A stretch of DNA of 64,000 nt from an uncultured Rhodospirillales bacterium (GTDB lineage: Bacteria > Pseudomonadota > Alphaproteobacteria > ATCC43930 > CGMCC-115725): assembly GCA_903822185.1 (NCBI GenBank), contig CAIJOA010000042.1, positions 1 to 64,000 on the forward strand. Reading direction: 5' to 3'. Numbering within the stretch: the stretch's first letter is position 1; every line of letters begins with the position of its first letter. This document shows, piece by piece, positions 17,564 to 26,155 of the stretch. Both the position numbers and the translations under genes were made by a program. Below the pieces are notes generated by a model. It searched no databases. It was not told the origin of the DNA and worked only from the letters and a program-made list of their open reading frames with translations.

Positions 17564-18415
17564 TCAGTCCAGCGGCCGATGCAGCCCCGTGACGATGTCG
17601 AAATATTCGGGATCGTCGGGCGCAAGAAGTCCGTGGCGGATGGCGAAGTCCAACAAGACCAGATTGACGTTGAACTTGAAGTCGTCGCGCGTGCGCATGC
17701 CGGCGACAATCGCGGCGGCATCTTCCAGCGCAAAGCTGACGATCTCGCCATCGTTTGTCTTGGGCGTGAAATCGGCGGGCGTCTCGAGGTCGTAACAGAA
17801 CAGTACGTCGTTGCGCATGCCGTATTCGACTTCCATGCGATAGGACACGGCGCCGACGGGAACCGCTTTTCGGGCGAGGCTTTCGGGCAGAGAGGCTTCC
17901 TCGCCGCATTCCTTGATCAGCGTCTCGTGCTGACCATGCGAATAATCGATGCCGCCGGCGACGAGATTGTCGAGCTTCCCCGGTGCGACCGCTTTGTTGT
18001 TGGCGCGCTTGCCGACCCAGAGTTTCAGCGTGTCGCCATCGCGGCGAAAACCGTTGAGATGGACGCCGAAAGCGCTGATGCCGAAGAACGGCACGGCGCC
18101 ACGATCGATCTTGAAATGTTTGGGCGCGTTCCAGCGCGGCGCTGCGGCGAAGAACTCGTGCCGCCATTTCGCGACCAAGCCTTCGGTGACAAGTTTCTCG
18201 GTCACGTCTTCGATGATCGCGCTGAGATCGTCGAAGCTGCCCTCGGTCAGGAAGCGGACGCTTTCGCCCGTGACGGCAAAGTGGTTCGGGAACTGGCTTA
18301 GCGCGTTAGCGTTATCTTTACGGATGAAGCCCAGGCGGTCGCTGCCGTGCAAAAACGGCAGGAAGTTGTCCGGCTGGTACGCGTTGCAGATTCGAAGATG
18401 GCGCAGAAGACTCAT
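17564..18415 (-). CDS. DUF4743-containing Nudix hydrolase
   Basis: A 283-residue protein with an N-terminal DUF4743 domain (about residues 1-120) and a C-terminal Nudix domain. The Nudix box is at about residues 154-176 and reads GGIDYSHGQHETLIKECGEE, with Lys in place of the Arg of the REUxEE consensus but both metal-binding Glu kept. Plant and yeast relatives process oxidised thiamine diphosphates, so damage cleanup of a cofactor is a fair guess but not shown. The start is an ATG at 18415. It is divergent from a small lipoprotein gene 61 bases away. Confidence 0.85.
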   Translation of the reverse strand: MSLLRHLRICNAYQPDNFLPFLHGSDRLGFIRKDNANALSQFPNHFAVTGESVRFLTEGSFDDLSAIIEDVTEKLVTEGLVAKWRHEFFAAAPRWNAPKHFKIDRGAVPFFGISAFGVHLNGFRRDGDTLKLWVGKRANNKAVAPGKLDNLVAGGIDYSHGQHETLIKECGEEASLPESLARKAVPVGAVSYRMEVEYGMRNDVLFCYDLETPADFTPKTNDGEIVSFALEDAAAIVAGMRTRDDFKFNVNLVLLDFAIRHGLLAPDDPEYFDIVTGLHRPLD

Positions 18416-18476
18416 AACCGAACACTCGCACTTTGACTTCGGCGATCATATTCGAAAGTTGGATTGGAGGATCGTT

Positions 18477-18677
18477 ATGAATCGGCACGGTTCGCGACTT
18501 ATTCTCGGTCTTGCTGTTTTGGCTCTCGCCGGCTGCGCCGGTGCGGAGTCGCAATATGCCCAAGGTAGCGCCAGTGTGAGGTCACCGTCGGTAACGGGAA
18601 CCCGCCCGTCGATCGCAACCGCGCCGTGGCGCGACTCGGAAGTGGTCGAGCATATGAAAGAACAGCACCCCTATTAG
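18477..18677 (+). CDS. Small lipoprotein, hypothetical
   Basis: A 66-residue predicted lipoprotein: basic N terminus (MNRHGSR), hydrophobic core and the lipobox LALAGC with the lipidated Cys at residue 20. The mature part is Ser/Thr-rich and ends WRDSEVVEHMKEQHPY. GGAGG lies about 7 bases before the ATG at 18477, which supports this start over the long frame upstream. I know no family for it. It converges on the HNH gene with a five-base gap. Confidence 0.75.
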   Translation: MNRHGSRLILGLAVLALAGCAGAESQYAQGSASVRSPSVTGTRPSIATAPWRDSEVVEHMKEQHPY

Positions 18678-18682
18678 GGCGC

Positions 18683-19258
18683 TCAGCGTTCTTCGAGTTC
18701 GCTGTCCCAATAGAGGAAATCGCGCCAGCTCTGATGCAGGTAATTGGGCGGGAAAGCCCGCCCGTTATCCTGCAACATCTGCGTACTGGGCTGAGTCGGC
18801 GTCTGCCGAGGGAACATTTTTATCTCGGCGGGCAGCTGGCTGCCTTTCACCAAATTGCAACATGAACAGGCGGTCACGACATTCTCCCACGTCGTCCATC
18901 CACCGCGCGAGCGCGGGATGACGTGGTCGAAGGTCAGTTCGTGGGTGGGGAAGGGCTGCCCGCAATATTGGCAGGCGAATCGGTCGCGGAGGAAAACATT
19001 GAAGCGGGTAAAGGCTGGTCTTCGCGACAGCGCGACATAGGATTTAAGCGAAATGACGCTCGGGAGCTGCATTTCGCAGGTCGGACTGCGAATGATGCGA
19101 TCGTAACTCGAGACGATATGAACGCGGTCCTGGCACACGGCCTTGACCGTTTCCTGCCATGACCAGACAGACAGAGGGAAGTAGCTCAACGGGCGGAAAT
19201 CCGCGTTGAGCACAAGCGCTGGGCAACTATCGAGAGCGAGCGGCAACAACCACCTCAC
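18683..19258 (-). CDS. HNH endonuclease family protein
   Basis: A 191-residue protein with a zinc-supported HNH domain: CQYC at residues 96-99, the catalytic DH at 111-112 (TFDHVIPRSRGG), Asn at 126 (WENVV) and CSCC at 131-134. The N-terminal half (ALVLNADFRPLSYFPLSVWSW) is typical of the stand-alone chromosomal HNH proteins of Alphaproteobacteria and other groups, whose target is unknown. There is no restriction-modification partner or phage gene nearby. The first codon is a GTG at 19258; a TTG a few codons later is also possible. Confidence 0.85.
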   Translation of the reverse strand: MRWLLPLALDSCPALVLNADFRPLSYFPLSVWSWQETVKAVCQDRVHIVSSYDRIIRSPTCEMQLPSVISLKSYVALSRRPAFTRFNVFLRDRFACQYCGQPFPTHELTFDHVIPRSRGGWTTWENVVTACSCCNLVKGSQLPAEIKMFPRQTPTQPSTQMLQDNGRAFPPNYLHQSWRDFLYWDSELEER

Positions 19259-19345
19259 CGATACCCGAACCTTACTGCTTTTCTCCTAACATGGAGAAAG
19301 AGCGAAGGAAAGGGGCAGGTGGTCGCGCCGAATGTGCCGGGTGGA

Positions 19346-20242
19346 TTACCGCGTCGGAACGGGCTTTTCGCCGCGATAATCGTAGAAGCCGCGTCCGGCT
19401 TTTTTGCCAAGCCAGCCCGCTTCGACATATTTCACCAGCAGCGGACAGGGCCGATACTTCGAATCGGCGAGACCCTCGTACAGCACCTGCATGATCGAAA
19501 GGCAGGTGTCGAGGCCGATGAAGTCGGCGAGGGCCAACGGGCCCATTGGATGATTGGCGCCGAGATGCATGGCGTTATCGATCGCCTCGACTGAGCCGAC
19601 GCCTTCATGCAGCACATAGATCGCCTCGTTGATCATCGGCAGCAGGATGCGGTTGACGATGAAGGCGGGGAAATCTTCGGCGGCGACGGGCGTCTTGCCC
19701 AGTTTCACCGACATGTCGCGGACGGTTTCGAAAGTCGGCTCGTCGGTGGCGATGCCGCGAATGACCTCGACCAGCGTCATCACCGGCACGGGGTTCATGA
19801 AATGCATGCCGATGAAATGCTCGGGCCGGTCGGTCACGGCGGCAAGGCGCGTGATCGAGATCGACGAGGTGTTGGTGGCAATGATCGCCGAAGGTTTCAG
19901 ATACGGCGTCAGCTTCTTGAAGATCTCGCGCTTGATCTCTTCGCGTTCGGTCGCGGCCTCGATGACGAAATCGCAATCTTTGAAGATCGCGTAATCAGGC
20001 GCCGTCGAGATCAGTTTCATCGCCGCGTTCTTGGCTTCTTCCGTCACCCGGCCGCGCGCGACCTGGCGCGTCATGTTGGCGTCGATGCCGGCGACCGCCT
20101 TGGTCAGCGCCTCGGCGCTGACGTCGGTGATGCGCACATCGTATCCTGCCAAAGCGCAGACATGGGCGATGCCGCTGCCCATCTGCCCGCCGCCGATGAT
20201 GCCGACGGATTTGATGGTTTGTGGAGTTGGGGCGGTGGTCAT
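19346..20242 (-). CDS. 3-hydroxyacyl-CoA (3-hydroxybutyryl-CoA) dehydrogenase
   Basis: The enzyme interconverts 3-hydroxyacyl-CoA and 3-oxoacyl-CoA with NAD(P), as used in butyrate-type metabolism, polyhydroxybutyrate cycling or aromatic acid breakdown. The Rossmann motif is GIIGGGQMGSG (about residues 14-24), the catalytic His is in IGMHFMNPVPVM, with Asn in the C-terminal NRILLPMINEA stretch. The length of 298 residues suits the short, monofunctional type. It lies 25 bases after etfA and is the last gene of the block that begins with the HIG1-like gene. Confidence 0.93.
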   Translation of the reverse strand: MTTAPTPQTIKSVGIIGGGQMGSGIAHVCALAGYDVRITDVSAEALTKAVAGIDANMTRQVARGRVTEEAKNAAMKLISTAPDYAIFKDCDFVIEAATEREEIKREIFKKLTPYLKPSAIIATNTSSISITRLAAVTDRPEHFIGMHFMNPVPVMTLVEVIRGIATDEPTFETVRDMSVKLGKTPVAAEDFPAFIVNRILLPMINEAIYVLHEGVGSVEAIDNAMHLGANHPMGPLALADFIGLDTCLSIMQVLYEGLADSKYRPCPLLVKYVEAGWLGKKAGRGFYDYRGEKPVPTR

Positions 20243-20267
20243 GTGATGGTTCTACCTTTGTTGCGCG

Positions 20268-21215
20268 TCAGCGGTTCGCGAGCTTTTTCGCGAATTCCGC
20301 ATCGAGCGCGGGCACGATCTGGAACAGATCGCCGACGAGGCCGTAATCGGCGATCTGAAAGATCGGCGCTTCCTCGTCCTTGTTGATGGCGACGATGACT
20401 TTCGAGTCTTTCATCCCGGCCAGATGCTGGATCGCACCGGAAATGCCGACAGCGATATAAAGTTCCGGCGCGACGATCTTGCCGGTCTGGCCGACCTGGT
20501 AATCGTTCGGCACGAAACCGGAATCGACGGCCGCACGCGATGCGCCGACGGCAGCGCCCAGCTTATCGGCGAGGCTTTCCAGCAGCTTGAAGTTGTCGCC
20601 GGATTGCATGCCGCGACCGCCCGAGACGATGATCCGCGCCGCGGTGAGTTCAGGCCGTTCCGACCGCGCCAATTCGGCGCCGACGAAATGCGAGAGATTG
20701 GAGGCCGCCGGGGCCGATGCCGTTTCGATCGGCGCGTTGCCGCCGGCCTTGGCCGAGGGAAAGGCCGTGCCGCGCACGGTGATGATCTTGATCGAGTCTT
20801 TGGATTGCACACGCGCGATCGCGTTGCCGGCATAGATCGGCCGCTCGAACGTATCGGGCGAGATCACCGCCGAGATGTCCGAGATCTGCGCGACATCGAG
20901 CAAAGCGGCGACGCGCGGCAGGAAGTTCTTGCCGTAGGTCGTGGCCGGGGCGAGGACGTGGCTGTAGTCCTTGGCGATGCCGAGGACGAGCGCGGTCAAA
21001 TCTTCGGCCGACGGATGTTCCAGCGTCGGCGCGTCGATCAGCAGGACCTTGGTGACGCCGGTGAGCTTGGCGGCTTCGTCGGCGACGGCGCGGCAACTGG
21101 CGCCCGCGACCAGCACGACCATGTCGCCGCCGATCGCTGTCGCGGCGGTCACGACATGCGCGGTCGAGCCTTTGAGGCTTTGATTGTCGTGTTCGGCAAT
21201 GACGAGGCTGGTCAT
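20268..21215 (-). CDS. etfA: Electron transfer flavoprotein subunit alpha
   Basis: EtfA holds the FAD of the ETF heterodimer that collects electrons from acyl-CoA and related dehydrogenases and passes them to ETF-quinone oxidoreductase. The C-terminal FAD-binding signature is present: [20 protein letters not shown], then [13 protein letters not shown] and the family-typical [14 protein letters not shown]. At 315 residues it is full length. Its ATG at 21215 shares a base with the etfB stop, so the two are coupled, as expected for an equimolar complex. Confidence 0.96.
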   Translation of the reverse strand: MTSLVIAEHDNQSLKGSTAHVVTAATAIGGDMVVLVAGASCRAVADEAAKLTGVTKVLLIDAPTLEHPSAEDLTALVLGIAKDYSHVLAPATTYGKNFLPRVAALLDVAQISDISAVISPDTFERPIYAGNAIARVQSKDSIKIITVRGTAFPSAKAGGNAPIETASAPAASNLSHFVGAELARSERPELTAARIIVSGGRGMQSGDNFKLLESLADKLGAAVGASRAAVDSGFVPNDYQVGQTGKIVAPELYIAVGISGAIQHLAGMKDSKVIVAINKDEEAPIFQIADYGLVGDLFQIVPALDAEFAKKLANR

Positions 21216-21964
21216 CAGATCACCTGCGCTTCGTGCATGAGTTTATCGACCAGCTCTTCGACCGAGCCGAGCTTCTTGCCGCCCTGGCGCTTGGCCGGCT
21301 CGTTGACTTCGAGAGTGACGAGATGCGGTGCGATATCGACACCGAGCGTCTCGGGAGTCGTCGCGTCGATCACCTTCTTCTTCGCCTTCATGATGTTCGG
21401 CAGCGAGGCATAACGCGGCTCGTTGAGGCGCAGGTCGGTCGTGAGGATCGCCGGCAGTTTCACTTCGATGGTTTCGAGGCCGCCATCAACTTCGCGGGTG
21501 ACGCTGGCTTTGTCGGCATCGAGCTTCAATTTCGACGCAAAAGTCGCCTGGCCCCAGCCCAGCAACGCCGCCAGCATCTGGCCGGTCTGGTTGCAATCAT
21601 CGTCGATCGCCTGCTTGCCCAGAATGACGAGCTGCGGCGCTTCCTTGGCGATGATGGCTTTGAACAGTTTGGCGACCGCCAGCGGCTCGAGCGGCTGATC
21701 GGTCAGAACGTGAATCCCACGATCGGCGCCCATCGCGAGGGACGTGCGGATCGTCTCCTGGCAGCCTTGCGGGCCCATCGATACTGCGACGATCTCGGTG
21801 ACGACGCCGGCTTCCTTGAGGCGGATGGCTTCTTCGACGGCGATTTCGTCGAAGGGGTTCATCGACATTTTGACGTTGGCGGTTTCGACCCCGGTCTTGT
21901 CCGCTTTGACCCGGATTTTGACGTTGTAATCGATCACCCGCTTGACGGCGACGAGCACTTTCAT
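21215..21964 (-). CDS. etfB: Electron transfer flavoprotein subunit beta
   Basis: EtfB is the AMP-binding partner of EtfA. The N terminus [19 protein letters not shown], the stretch [17 protein letters not shown] and the ETF-beta signature region near [17 protein letters not shown] are diagnostic. The ATG at 21964 gives 249 residues; a longer frame to 22024 adds an unlikely Cys-rich leader. It is followed directly by etfA, and a gap of about 100 bases separates it from the upstream adenosyltransferase gene. Confidence 0.96.
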   Translation of the reverse strand: MKVLVAVKRVIDYNVKIRVKADKTGVETANVKMSMNPFDEIAVEEAIRLKEAGVVTEIVAVSMGPQGCQETIRTSLAMGADRGIHVLTDQPLEPLAVAKLFKAIIAKEAPQLVILGKQAIDDDCNQTGQMLAALLGWGQATFASKLKLDADKASVTREVDGGLETIEVKLPAILTTDLRLNEPRYASLPNIMKAKKKVIDATTPETLGVDIAPHLVTLEVNEPAKRQGGKKLGSVEELVDKLMHEAQVI

Positions 21965-22068
21965 CGGTGATATTGCCTGATTGTAATGCGGCAGGAATGT
22001 TGCACCCGCACAACGGGAAGGCAAGCCCCCGTGGGCGAAAGCGGCCTAGAGCCGCCGCATCGCAGCAA

Positions 22069-22629
22069 TCAGCGGTTCGCGCCCGGAACCCAGAGAATAT
22101 CGCCGTCCTTGCCATTGGCGACCCGGCCCAGGACGAACAGATGATCGGACAGGCGGTTGAGATATTTGACCGCTTCCGGATTAAGCGTTTCCGCCGCAGC
22201 GAGCGAAACGGTCAGCCTTTCGGCGCGACGCGTCACCGTGCGCGCCAGATGCAGCGCGGCCGCCAGCGGCGTACCGCCGGGCAGAATGAAGGAATTGAGC
22301 GGGGCGAGGTGGGCATTCATCGCGTCGATCTCCTGCTCCAGCCGTTCGGTCTGGCTCGCGACGATGCGCAGCGCGCCTTCGCTGCGCGCGCCGCTTTCCG
22401 GCGTGCAGAGATCGGCGCCGAGATCGAAAAGATCGTTTTGAATTCGCGACAGCATCGCCAGGGTCTCGCCCTCGGCATGGAGACGCGCGAGGCCGATCGT
22501 GGCGTTCGTCTCATCGACCGTGCCGAACGCTGCAACCCGCAACGAGTCTTTGGGGGTGCGTTCGCCGTCGCCAAGCGAGGTTTCGCCCTTATCGCCGCCA
22601 CGGGTGTAGATGCGGGTGAGCTGAACCAT
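22069..22629 (-). CDS. PduO-type cob(I)alamin adenosyltransferase
   Basis: The enzyme transfers adenosyl from ATP to cob(I)alamin, producing the coenzyme needed by class II ribonucleotide reductase and methylmalonyl-CoA mutase. The ATP-binding N terminus RIYTRGGDKGETSLGDGER is characteristic, as is FILPGGTPLAAALHLARTV and RRAERL later in the protein. Length is 186 residues from the ATG at 22629 (MVQLTRIYT); a longer upstream frame overlaps the HIG1-like gene. It lies two bases after that gene and upstream of etfB, a recurrent alphaproteobacterial order. The nrdJ product at 1133-3466 is one likely user of its coenzyme. Confidence 0.93.
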   Translation of the reverse strand: MVQLTRIYTRGGDKGETSLGDGERTPKDSLRVAAFGTVDETNATIGLARLHAEGETLAMLSRIQNDLFDLGADLCTPESGARSEGALRIVASQTERLEQEIDAMNAHLAPLNSFILPGGTPLAAALHLARTVTRRAERLTVSLAAAETLNPEAVKYLNRLSDHLFVLGRVANGKDGDILWVPGANR

Positions 22630-22631
22630 CC

Positions 22632-22823
22632 TCAGCGCCGGAAGGCGAGCATGAAGATGACGAAGAGGATCAGCGCGCCGAATTGCAGGAGGACGCGCCA
22701 TTGCATCAACTTGTTCGAGCGCATCGGGCTGCCGCCCTTCGCCATCGAGACGATGCCGAACAGCAGGACGCCGACCGTCGCCAGCATGACCAGGAAGATG
22801 AGGATGGGCAGGAAGTGTTCCAT
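22632..22823 (-). CDS. HIG1-like twin-transmembrane protein
   Basis: A 63-residue protein with two membrane helices (about residues 6-27 and 42-60) joined by a short basic loop, SMAKGGSPMRSNKLMQWR. The loop and its position match the hypoxia-induced (HIG1) conserved region seen in Alphaproteobacteria and in mitochondrial respiratory supercomplex factors. A role near the respiratory chain is inferred from that family. It precedes the adenosyltransferase by two bases and is the first gene of the ETF block; a divergent VOC gene begins 110 bases away. Confidence 0.85.
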   Translation of the reverse strand: MEHFLPILIFLVMLATVGVLLFGIVSMAKGGSPMRSNKLMQWRVLLQFGALILFVIFMLAFRR

Positions 22824-22933
22824 CGCTCTTATATAGCGCTTCGCCGGCTGAACGCCCAGATGCGGTCATGTTGACGACCGGGGAGGCCAAGGCTCAGGAT
22901 GCGCGAAAGCCGCCTGAACGCGAGGAAAATGCC

Positions 22934-23812
22934 ATGGAACGCCGCTTCGATCGCGCCGCCGAGGATGTCGGCAATATCGTCAAGCTGGAGCATGTGAATG
23001 TCCGGGTCGCCGATCAGCGCCTGGCGACGCTGTTCTATGTCGCCGGGCTGGGTTTCACCCGTGACCCGTTCATCATGGTCAGCACCAACAATATGTGGAT
23101 CAACATGGGCGGCAGCCAGTTCCATCTGCCGACCGGTTCTCCCGATGTGGTGCGCGGCGTCTCGGGCCTTGTCGTGCCTGATCGCAAATCGCTGCTCGAC
23201 CGGCTCGCCAAGGTGAAGGGCCAGCTCGACGGCACTAAATTCAGCTATGCCGAACATAACGATTACGTCGAGGCAACTTGCCCTTGGGGCAATCGGTTTC
23301 GCCTGCACGAACCCGACAGGGAATCGTTCGGCCCTATCGTCCTGGGTCTGCCCTATGTCATGTTCGATGTGCCGGAAGGCGCCGCTGATGGCATCGCGCG
23401 TTTCTATCGCGAGGTCTTTGCGACGCATGTGGATGTCCGTGAAGACGGCGAAGGACGCAAAGCCTGGGTCCAATCCGGCTCAAAGCAGTATCTGATCTTC
23501 CGCGAAACCGACCAGCCGCTGCCGGCCTACGACCAGCATCATATCCAGCTCTATATCGCCGATTTCTCGAAGCCCTATCGGCGGTTGGGCGAACTCGGCA
23601 TCATCACGATCGACACGCTGGAACACGAATATCGCTTCAACGACATCGTCGATATCGAGACGCGCAAGGTGCTGTTCACGGTCGAGCATGAAGTGCGCAG
23701 TATGCGTCATCCGCTCTATGGCCGGCCGCTGATCAATCGCAATCCGGCCCAGACCAATACGGATTATCATCCGGGCCACGATCCGCTGCCGCACACGATG
23801 GGGTGGGCTTAA
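22934..23812 (+). CDS. VOC-superfamily protein (two-module, dioxygenase-like)
   Basis: A 292-residue protein with two glyoxalase/VOC-type modules. The first begins at about residue 17 (VKLEHVNVRVADQRLATLFY), the second near 140 (LPYVMFDVPEGAADGIARFY). His residues in LEHVNV and DQHHIQLY are candidate metal ligands. It is not close enough to a named extradiol dioxygenase for a substrate to be given. GAGGAAAA precedes the ATG at 22934, which I prefer to the ATG at 22868. It is divergent from the HIG1-like gene and ends six bases from a convergent small membrane protein gene. Confidence 0.75.
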   Translation: MERRFDRAAEDVGNIVKLEHVNVRVADQRLATLFYVAGLGFTRDPFIMVSTNNMWINMGGSQFHLPTGSPDVVRGVSGLVVPDRKSLLDRLAKVKGQLDGTKFSYAEHNDYVEATCPWGNRFRLHEPDRESFGPIVLGLPYVMFDVPEGAADGIARFYREVFATHVDVREDGEGRKAWVQSGSKQYLIFRETDQPLPAYDQHHIQLYIADFSKPYRRLGELGIITIDTLEHEYRFNDIVDIETRKVLFTVEHEVRSMRHPLYGRPLINRNPAQTNTDYHPGHDPLPHTMGWA

Positions 23813-23818
23813 AGCGAC

Positions 23819-24037
23819 CTATCGCTGTGGGGTTAGTTCGATGCGCATGCAGTCCGCGCGGCCCTGCATGACGCAGTCCTCGAGCTTCGACTGCTTCGCC
23901 AACTGATCGATGACGTAGAATCCGAGCCAGATCAGGAAGAGGGCGACAGCAAGCCCGGCAAGGCTGGTGGTGAAGCGCTGATCGTCTTCAGCGCGTTCCC
24001 GTTCCAGGTCGATCTCGCGGGGCGTCTTGCTCACCAT
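23819..24037 (-). CDS. Small single-pass membrane protein, hypothetical
   Basis: A 72-residue protein with a charged N-terminal part (EIDLERERAEDDQRF), one membrane helix at about residues 28-47 (LAVALFLIWLGFYVIDQL), and a short C-terminal tail with two Cys (EDCVMQGRADCMRIEL). The Cys pair may form a disulfide if the tail is periplasmic. No family recognised. The start is an ATG at 24037. Confidence 0.65.
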   Translation of the reverse strand: MVSKTPREIDLERERAEDDQRFTTSLAGLAVALFLIWLGFYVIDQLAKQSKLEDCVMQGRADCMRIELTPQR

Positions 24038-24116
24038 CCCGCGATGATGCCACGTTTCGATGGCATTCGCGAGGTGAATGCACCGAGGAATTGTGGCAAT
24101 TGCGAGGAATCGTTGC

Positions 24117-25100
24117 CTATGATTTCGGCAGGAATTCTTCGGTATAAAGCTTAGTGATATCCGGCGGCTCGCTGTCGAGGATGCCGAGATCGACCACGGC
24201 CCGTTTCATCGTCTCCATCGCCTTTGGCTGGAATCGTCCATCGGTCGATTCGCCCATCATCAACTCGCCATAGACCTTGTCGATCGTCTCGATCTTCAGC
24301 CCCAGCGCCGGTTGCAGATAGGCAACCGTCTCTTTGCGATGGGTGCGTGCCCAGGCGATGTTGTCGAGCCACGCTTTGATGAAGCGCCGCACCGTCTCGG
24401 GATGCTCGGCGATGATGCTGTTACGGGCATACATCGCCGTATTCATGAAGGGCGGAAGGTATTGGCTGAAATTGAAGATGATGCGGCCCTCATGGGCCTG
24501 CTCCATCTCGAACGAGGTGCCGACATCGCCGACCCAGCCATCGACCTGTCCGGTCTTAAGAAGCGCCATCGAAGCCGGCTGCGATCCCGACGCGATCAGA
24601 TGGACGCCGTCCGGACCCCAGCCCTCATGTTTTGAAAACTCGATCGCCTGCCACGAGGGATAGCCGCGGATGTTCGATACCGCGATGTTCTTTCCTTTGA
24701 GATCGGCGGCGGTTTTGATCGGGCTGTCGGGCCGTACCAGCATCACGCTTTCGAACGGCGCATTGGTAATCGCGGCGACGGTCATCGCCGGCAGACCCTT
24801 CAAGATGAAAGCGAGATCCTGGCCGGTGCTGAGCCCGATCTCGATATCGCCTGAGGTGAGGGCCTGTTGAAGTTTCGCCGCGCCGGTGAAGGTCACCGGC
24901 TCGACCTCGAAGCCGTTCTGTTTGAAGACGCCGCTGGAAATGCCGACATCCAGTAGGGCGAAGGTGAAGGAGTTCTGGATCGCCTTGCCGACGCGCAGCT
25001 TTTCCTGTGCCTGGCCTGGCGTGGCCAAAGCAAGAAGGAGGAGCAGGGGGCCGAAGAATGCGTAAACAGGACGGAATCCGCGTCGCGTTGCCTTCGGCAT
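24117..25100 (-). CDS. NMT1/SsuA-like ABC transporter substrate-binding protein
   Basis: A 327-residue periplasmic receptor with a signal peptide (residues 1-31, cleavage near ATPGQAQE) and an NMT1/SsuA-type fold: the opening LRVGKAIQNSFTFALLDVGI, GDIEIGLSTGQDLAF and a type-two periplasmic-binding layout. Relatives bind sulfonates, taurine, nitrate, pyrimidine precursors or aromatic acids, and the ligand here is unknown. No permease or ATPase is adjacent. The ATG at 25100 has GGGGAG upstream. It is the last gene of a minus-strand run with the TctC-like receptor 21 bases upstream. Confidence 0.85.
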   Translation of the reverse strand: MPKATRRGFRPVYAFFGPLLLLLALATPGQAQEKLRVGKAIQNSFTFALLDVGISSGVFKQNGFEVEPVTFTGAAKLQQALTSGDIEIGLSTGQDLAFILKGLPAMTVAAITNAPFESVMLVRPDSPIKTAADLKGKNIAVSNIRGYPSWQAIEFSKHEGWGPDGVHLIASGSQPASMALLKTGQVDGWVGDVGTSFEMEQAHEGRIIFNFSQYLPPFMNTAMYARNSIIAEHPETVRRFIKAWLDNIAWARTHRKETVAYLQPALGLKIETIDKVYGELMMGESTDGRFQPKAMETMKRAVVDLGILDSEPPDITKLYTEEFLPKS

Positions 25101-25121
25101 GTCTGCTCCCCTTCTACATTC

Positions 25122-26153
25122 TTATTTGCCTTCCCAGGTTGCTTTGACCCGGGCGACAAGTTCTGGGGAGGTAGAATACATGTCTTTCAGCAACGCGTCG
25201 ATCTGAACCCCGCTATAGGGCGTGATATCGAGCTGCTGCTGTTTCGCATCCGCGAGAAAGGCCGGATCGGTCGGCGTCGCATCGAAGGCGGCCCGTAAGG
25301 CAGCGACACGCTCTTTGGGAACATTCGGCGGCGCAGCAAAGGGGCGGGCCATCGCCAGTTGCGACAGGACGATACGCACGACTTTCTGGTCGTCCGGGTT
25401 TTTGAGCAGATCGAGGATGAAGGGCACGTTCTTCATGTCGGGATTGGGCGTGATGCCGAACTGGACCAGCACATTGACCAGATTCTTTTCCAGCCATTCG
25501 GGCTTGGTCCGTTTCATCCCGGCCCAATACCAGCCGACGAAGGCGGGCACCTCGCCGCGTTCCATCGCCAGCGCGATCTCAGCCGAGCCGCTATAGCCGG
25601 CGACCGGCACGAACTTGGTGCCCATCATGGTGTTGAGGATGTTGGCGTAGATGCGTTCGGACACATCGCCGCCGCTGGAGCCGAATTTGATCTCTTTGCC
25701 TTTGGCGTCGTCGATCGACTTGATGCCGGTCGTATGCCAGACGACGGCCATCGGCGTGAACTGGTCGAGGCTGCCGATCCAATTGAACTTCAGCGGGTCG
25801 TAGAGAACGCCCTGCGCTTCTTTGCCATAGACCAGCGGATCCATGATGATCGGCGATTGCAGGATGCCGATCGCAGTGCCGTCCTGCGGCGCCTTATTGT
25901 AGAGAAAGTTCGTCAGCGTGCGTCCGCCGGCGCCGGGCATGTTTTGCGGCACTTGCTGCGGATGGCCGGGCAGATGATTGACGAGATGCTGCGCCAGCAA
26001 GCGGCCATAGGCGTCGTAGCCGCCGCCGGGGCCCGACGCGATATAGAGGTTCAGCGAGCGGCCTTTATAGAAATCCTCGACCGTATCGGCCCGTGCGGAA
26101 ACAGCGCCCATCGCCAGCGCGGCCAAGCCGCACAACAAGGCTTTACGCAACAT
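25122..26153 (-). CDS. TctC/Bug-family tripartite tricarboxylate receptor
   Basis: A 343-residue periplasmic receptor. The signal peptide covers residues 1-22 (MLRKALLCGLAALAMGAVSA) and the mature start DTVEDFYKGRSLNLYIASGP, with the family motif QNMPGAGG further on. Bug receptors bind carboxylates and normally feed TctA/TctB permeases, which are absent here, as for many orphan members. The ATG at 26153 is chosen because it begins the signal peptide; the frame extends further without a plausible start. The gap to the methyltransferase gene is two bases. Confidence 0.88.
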   Translation of the reverse strand: MLRKALLCGLAALAMGAVSARADTVEDFYKGRSLNLYIASGPGGGYDAYGRLLAQHLVNHLPGHPQQVPQNMPGAGGRTLTNFLYNKAPQDGTAIGILQSPIIMDPLVYGKEAQGVLYDPLKFNWIGSLDQFTPMAVVWHTTGIKSIDDAKGKEIKFGSSGGDVSERIYANILNTMMGTKFVPVAGYSGSAEIALAMERGEVPAFVGWYWAGMKRTKPEWLEKNLVNVLVQFGITPNPDMKNVPFILDLLKNPDDQKVVRIVLSQLAMARPFAAPPNVPKERVAALRAAFDATPTDPAFLADAKQQQLDITPYSGVQIDALLKDMYSTSPELVARVKATWEGK

Positions 26154-26155
26154 CC

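Noticed and set aside
18683-19258. Homing or restriction nuclease of a mobile element
   Set aside because: It matches the stand-alone chromosomal HNH type and has no intron, methylase or phage neighbours.
20424-21413. Long open frame opposite etfA and etfB
   Set aside because: Shadow frame; Asp/Arg/His-rich composition without motifs, while etfA and etfB are clear.
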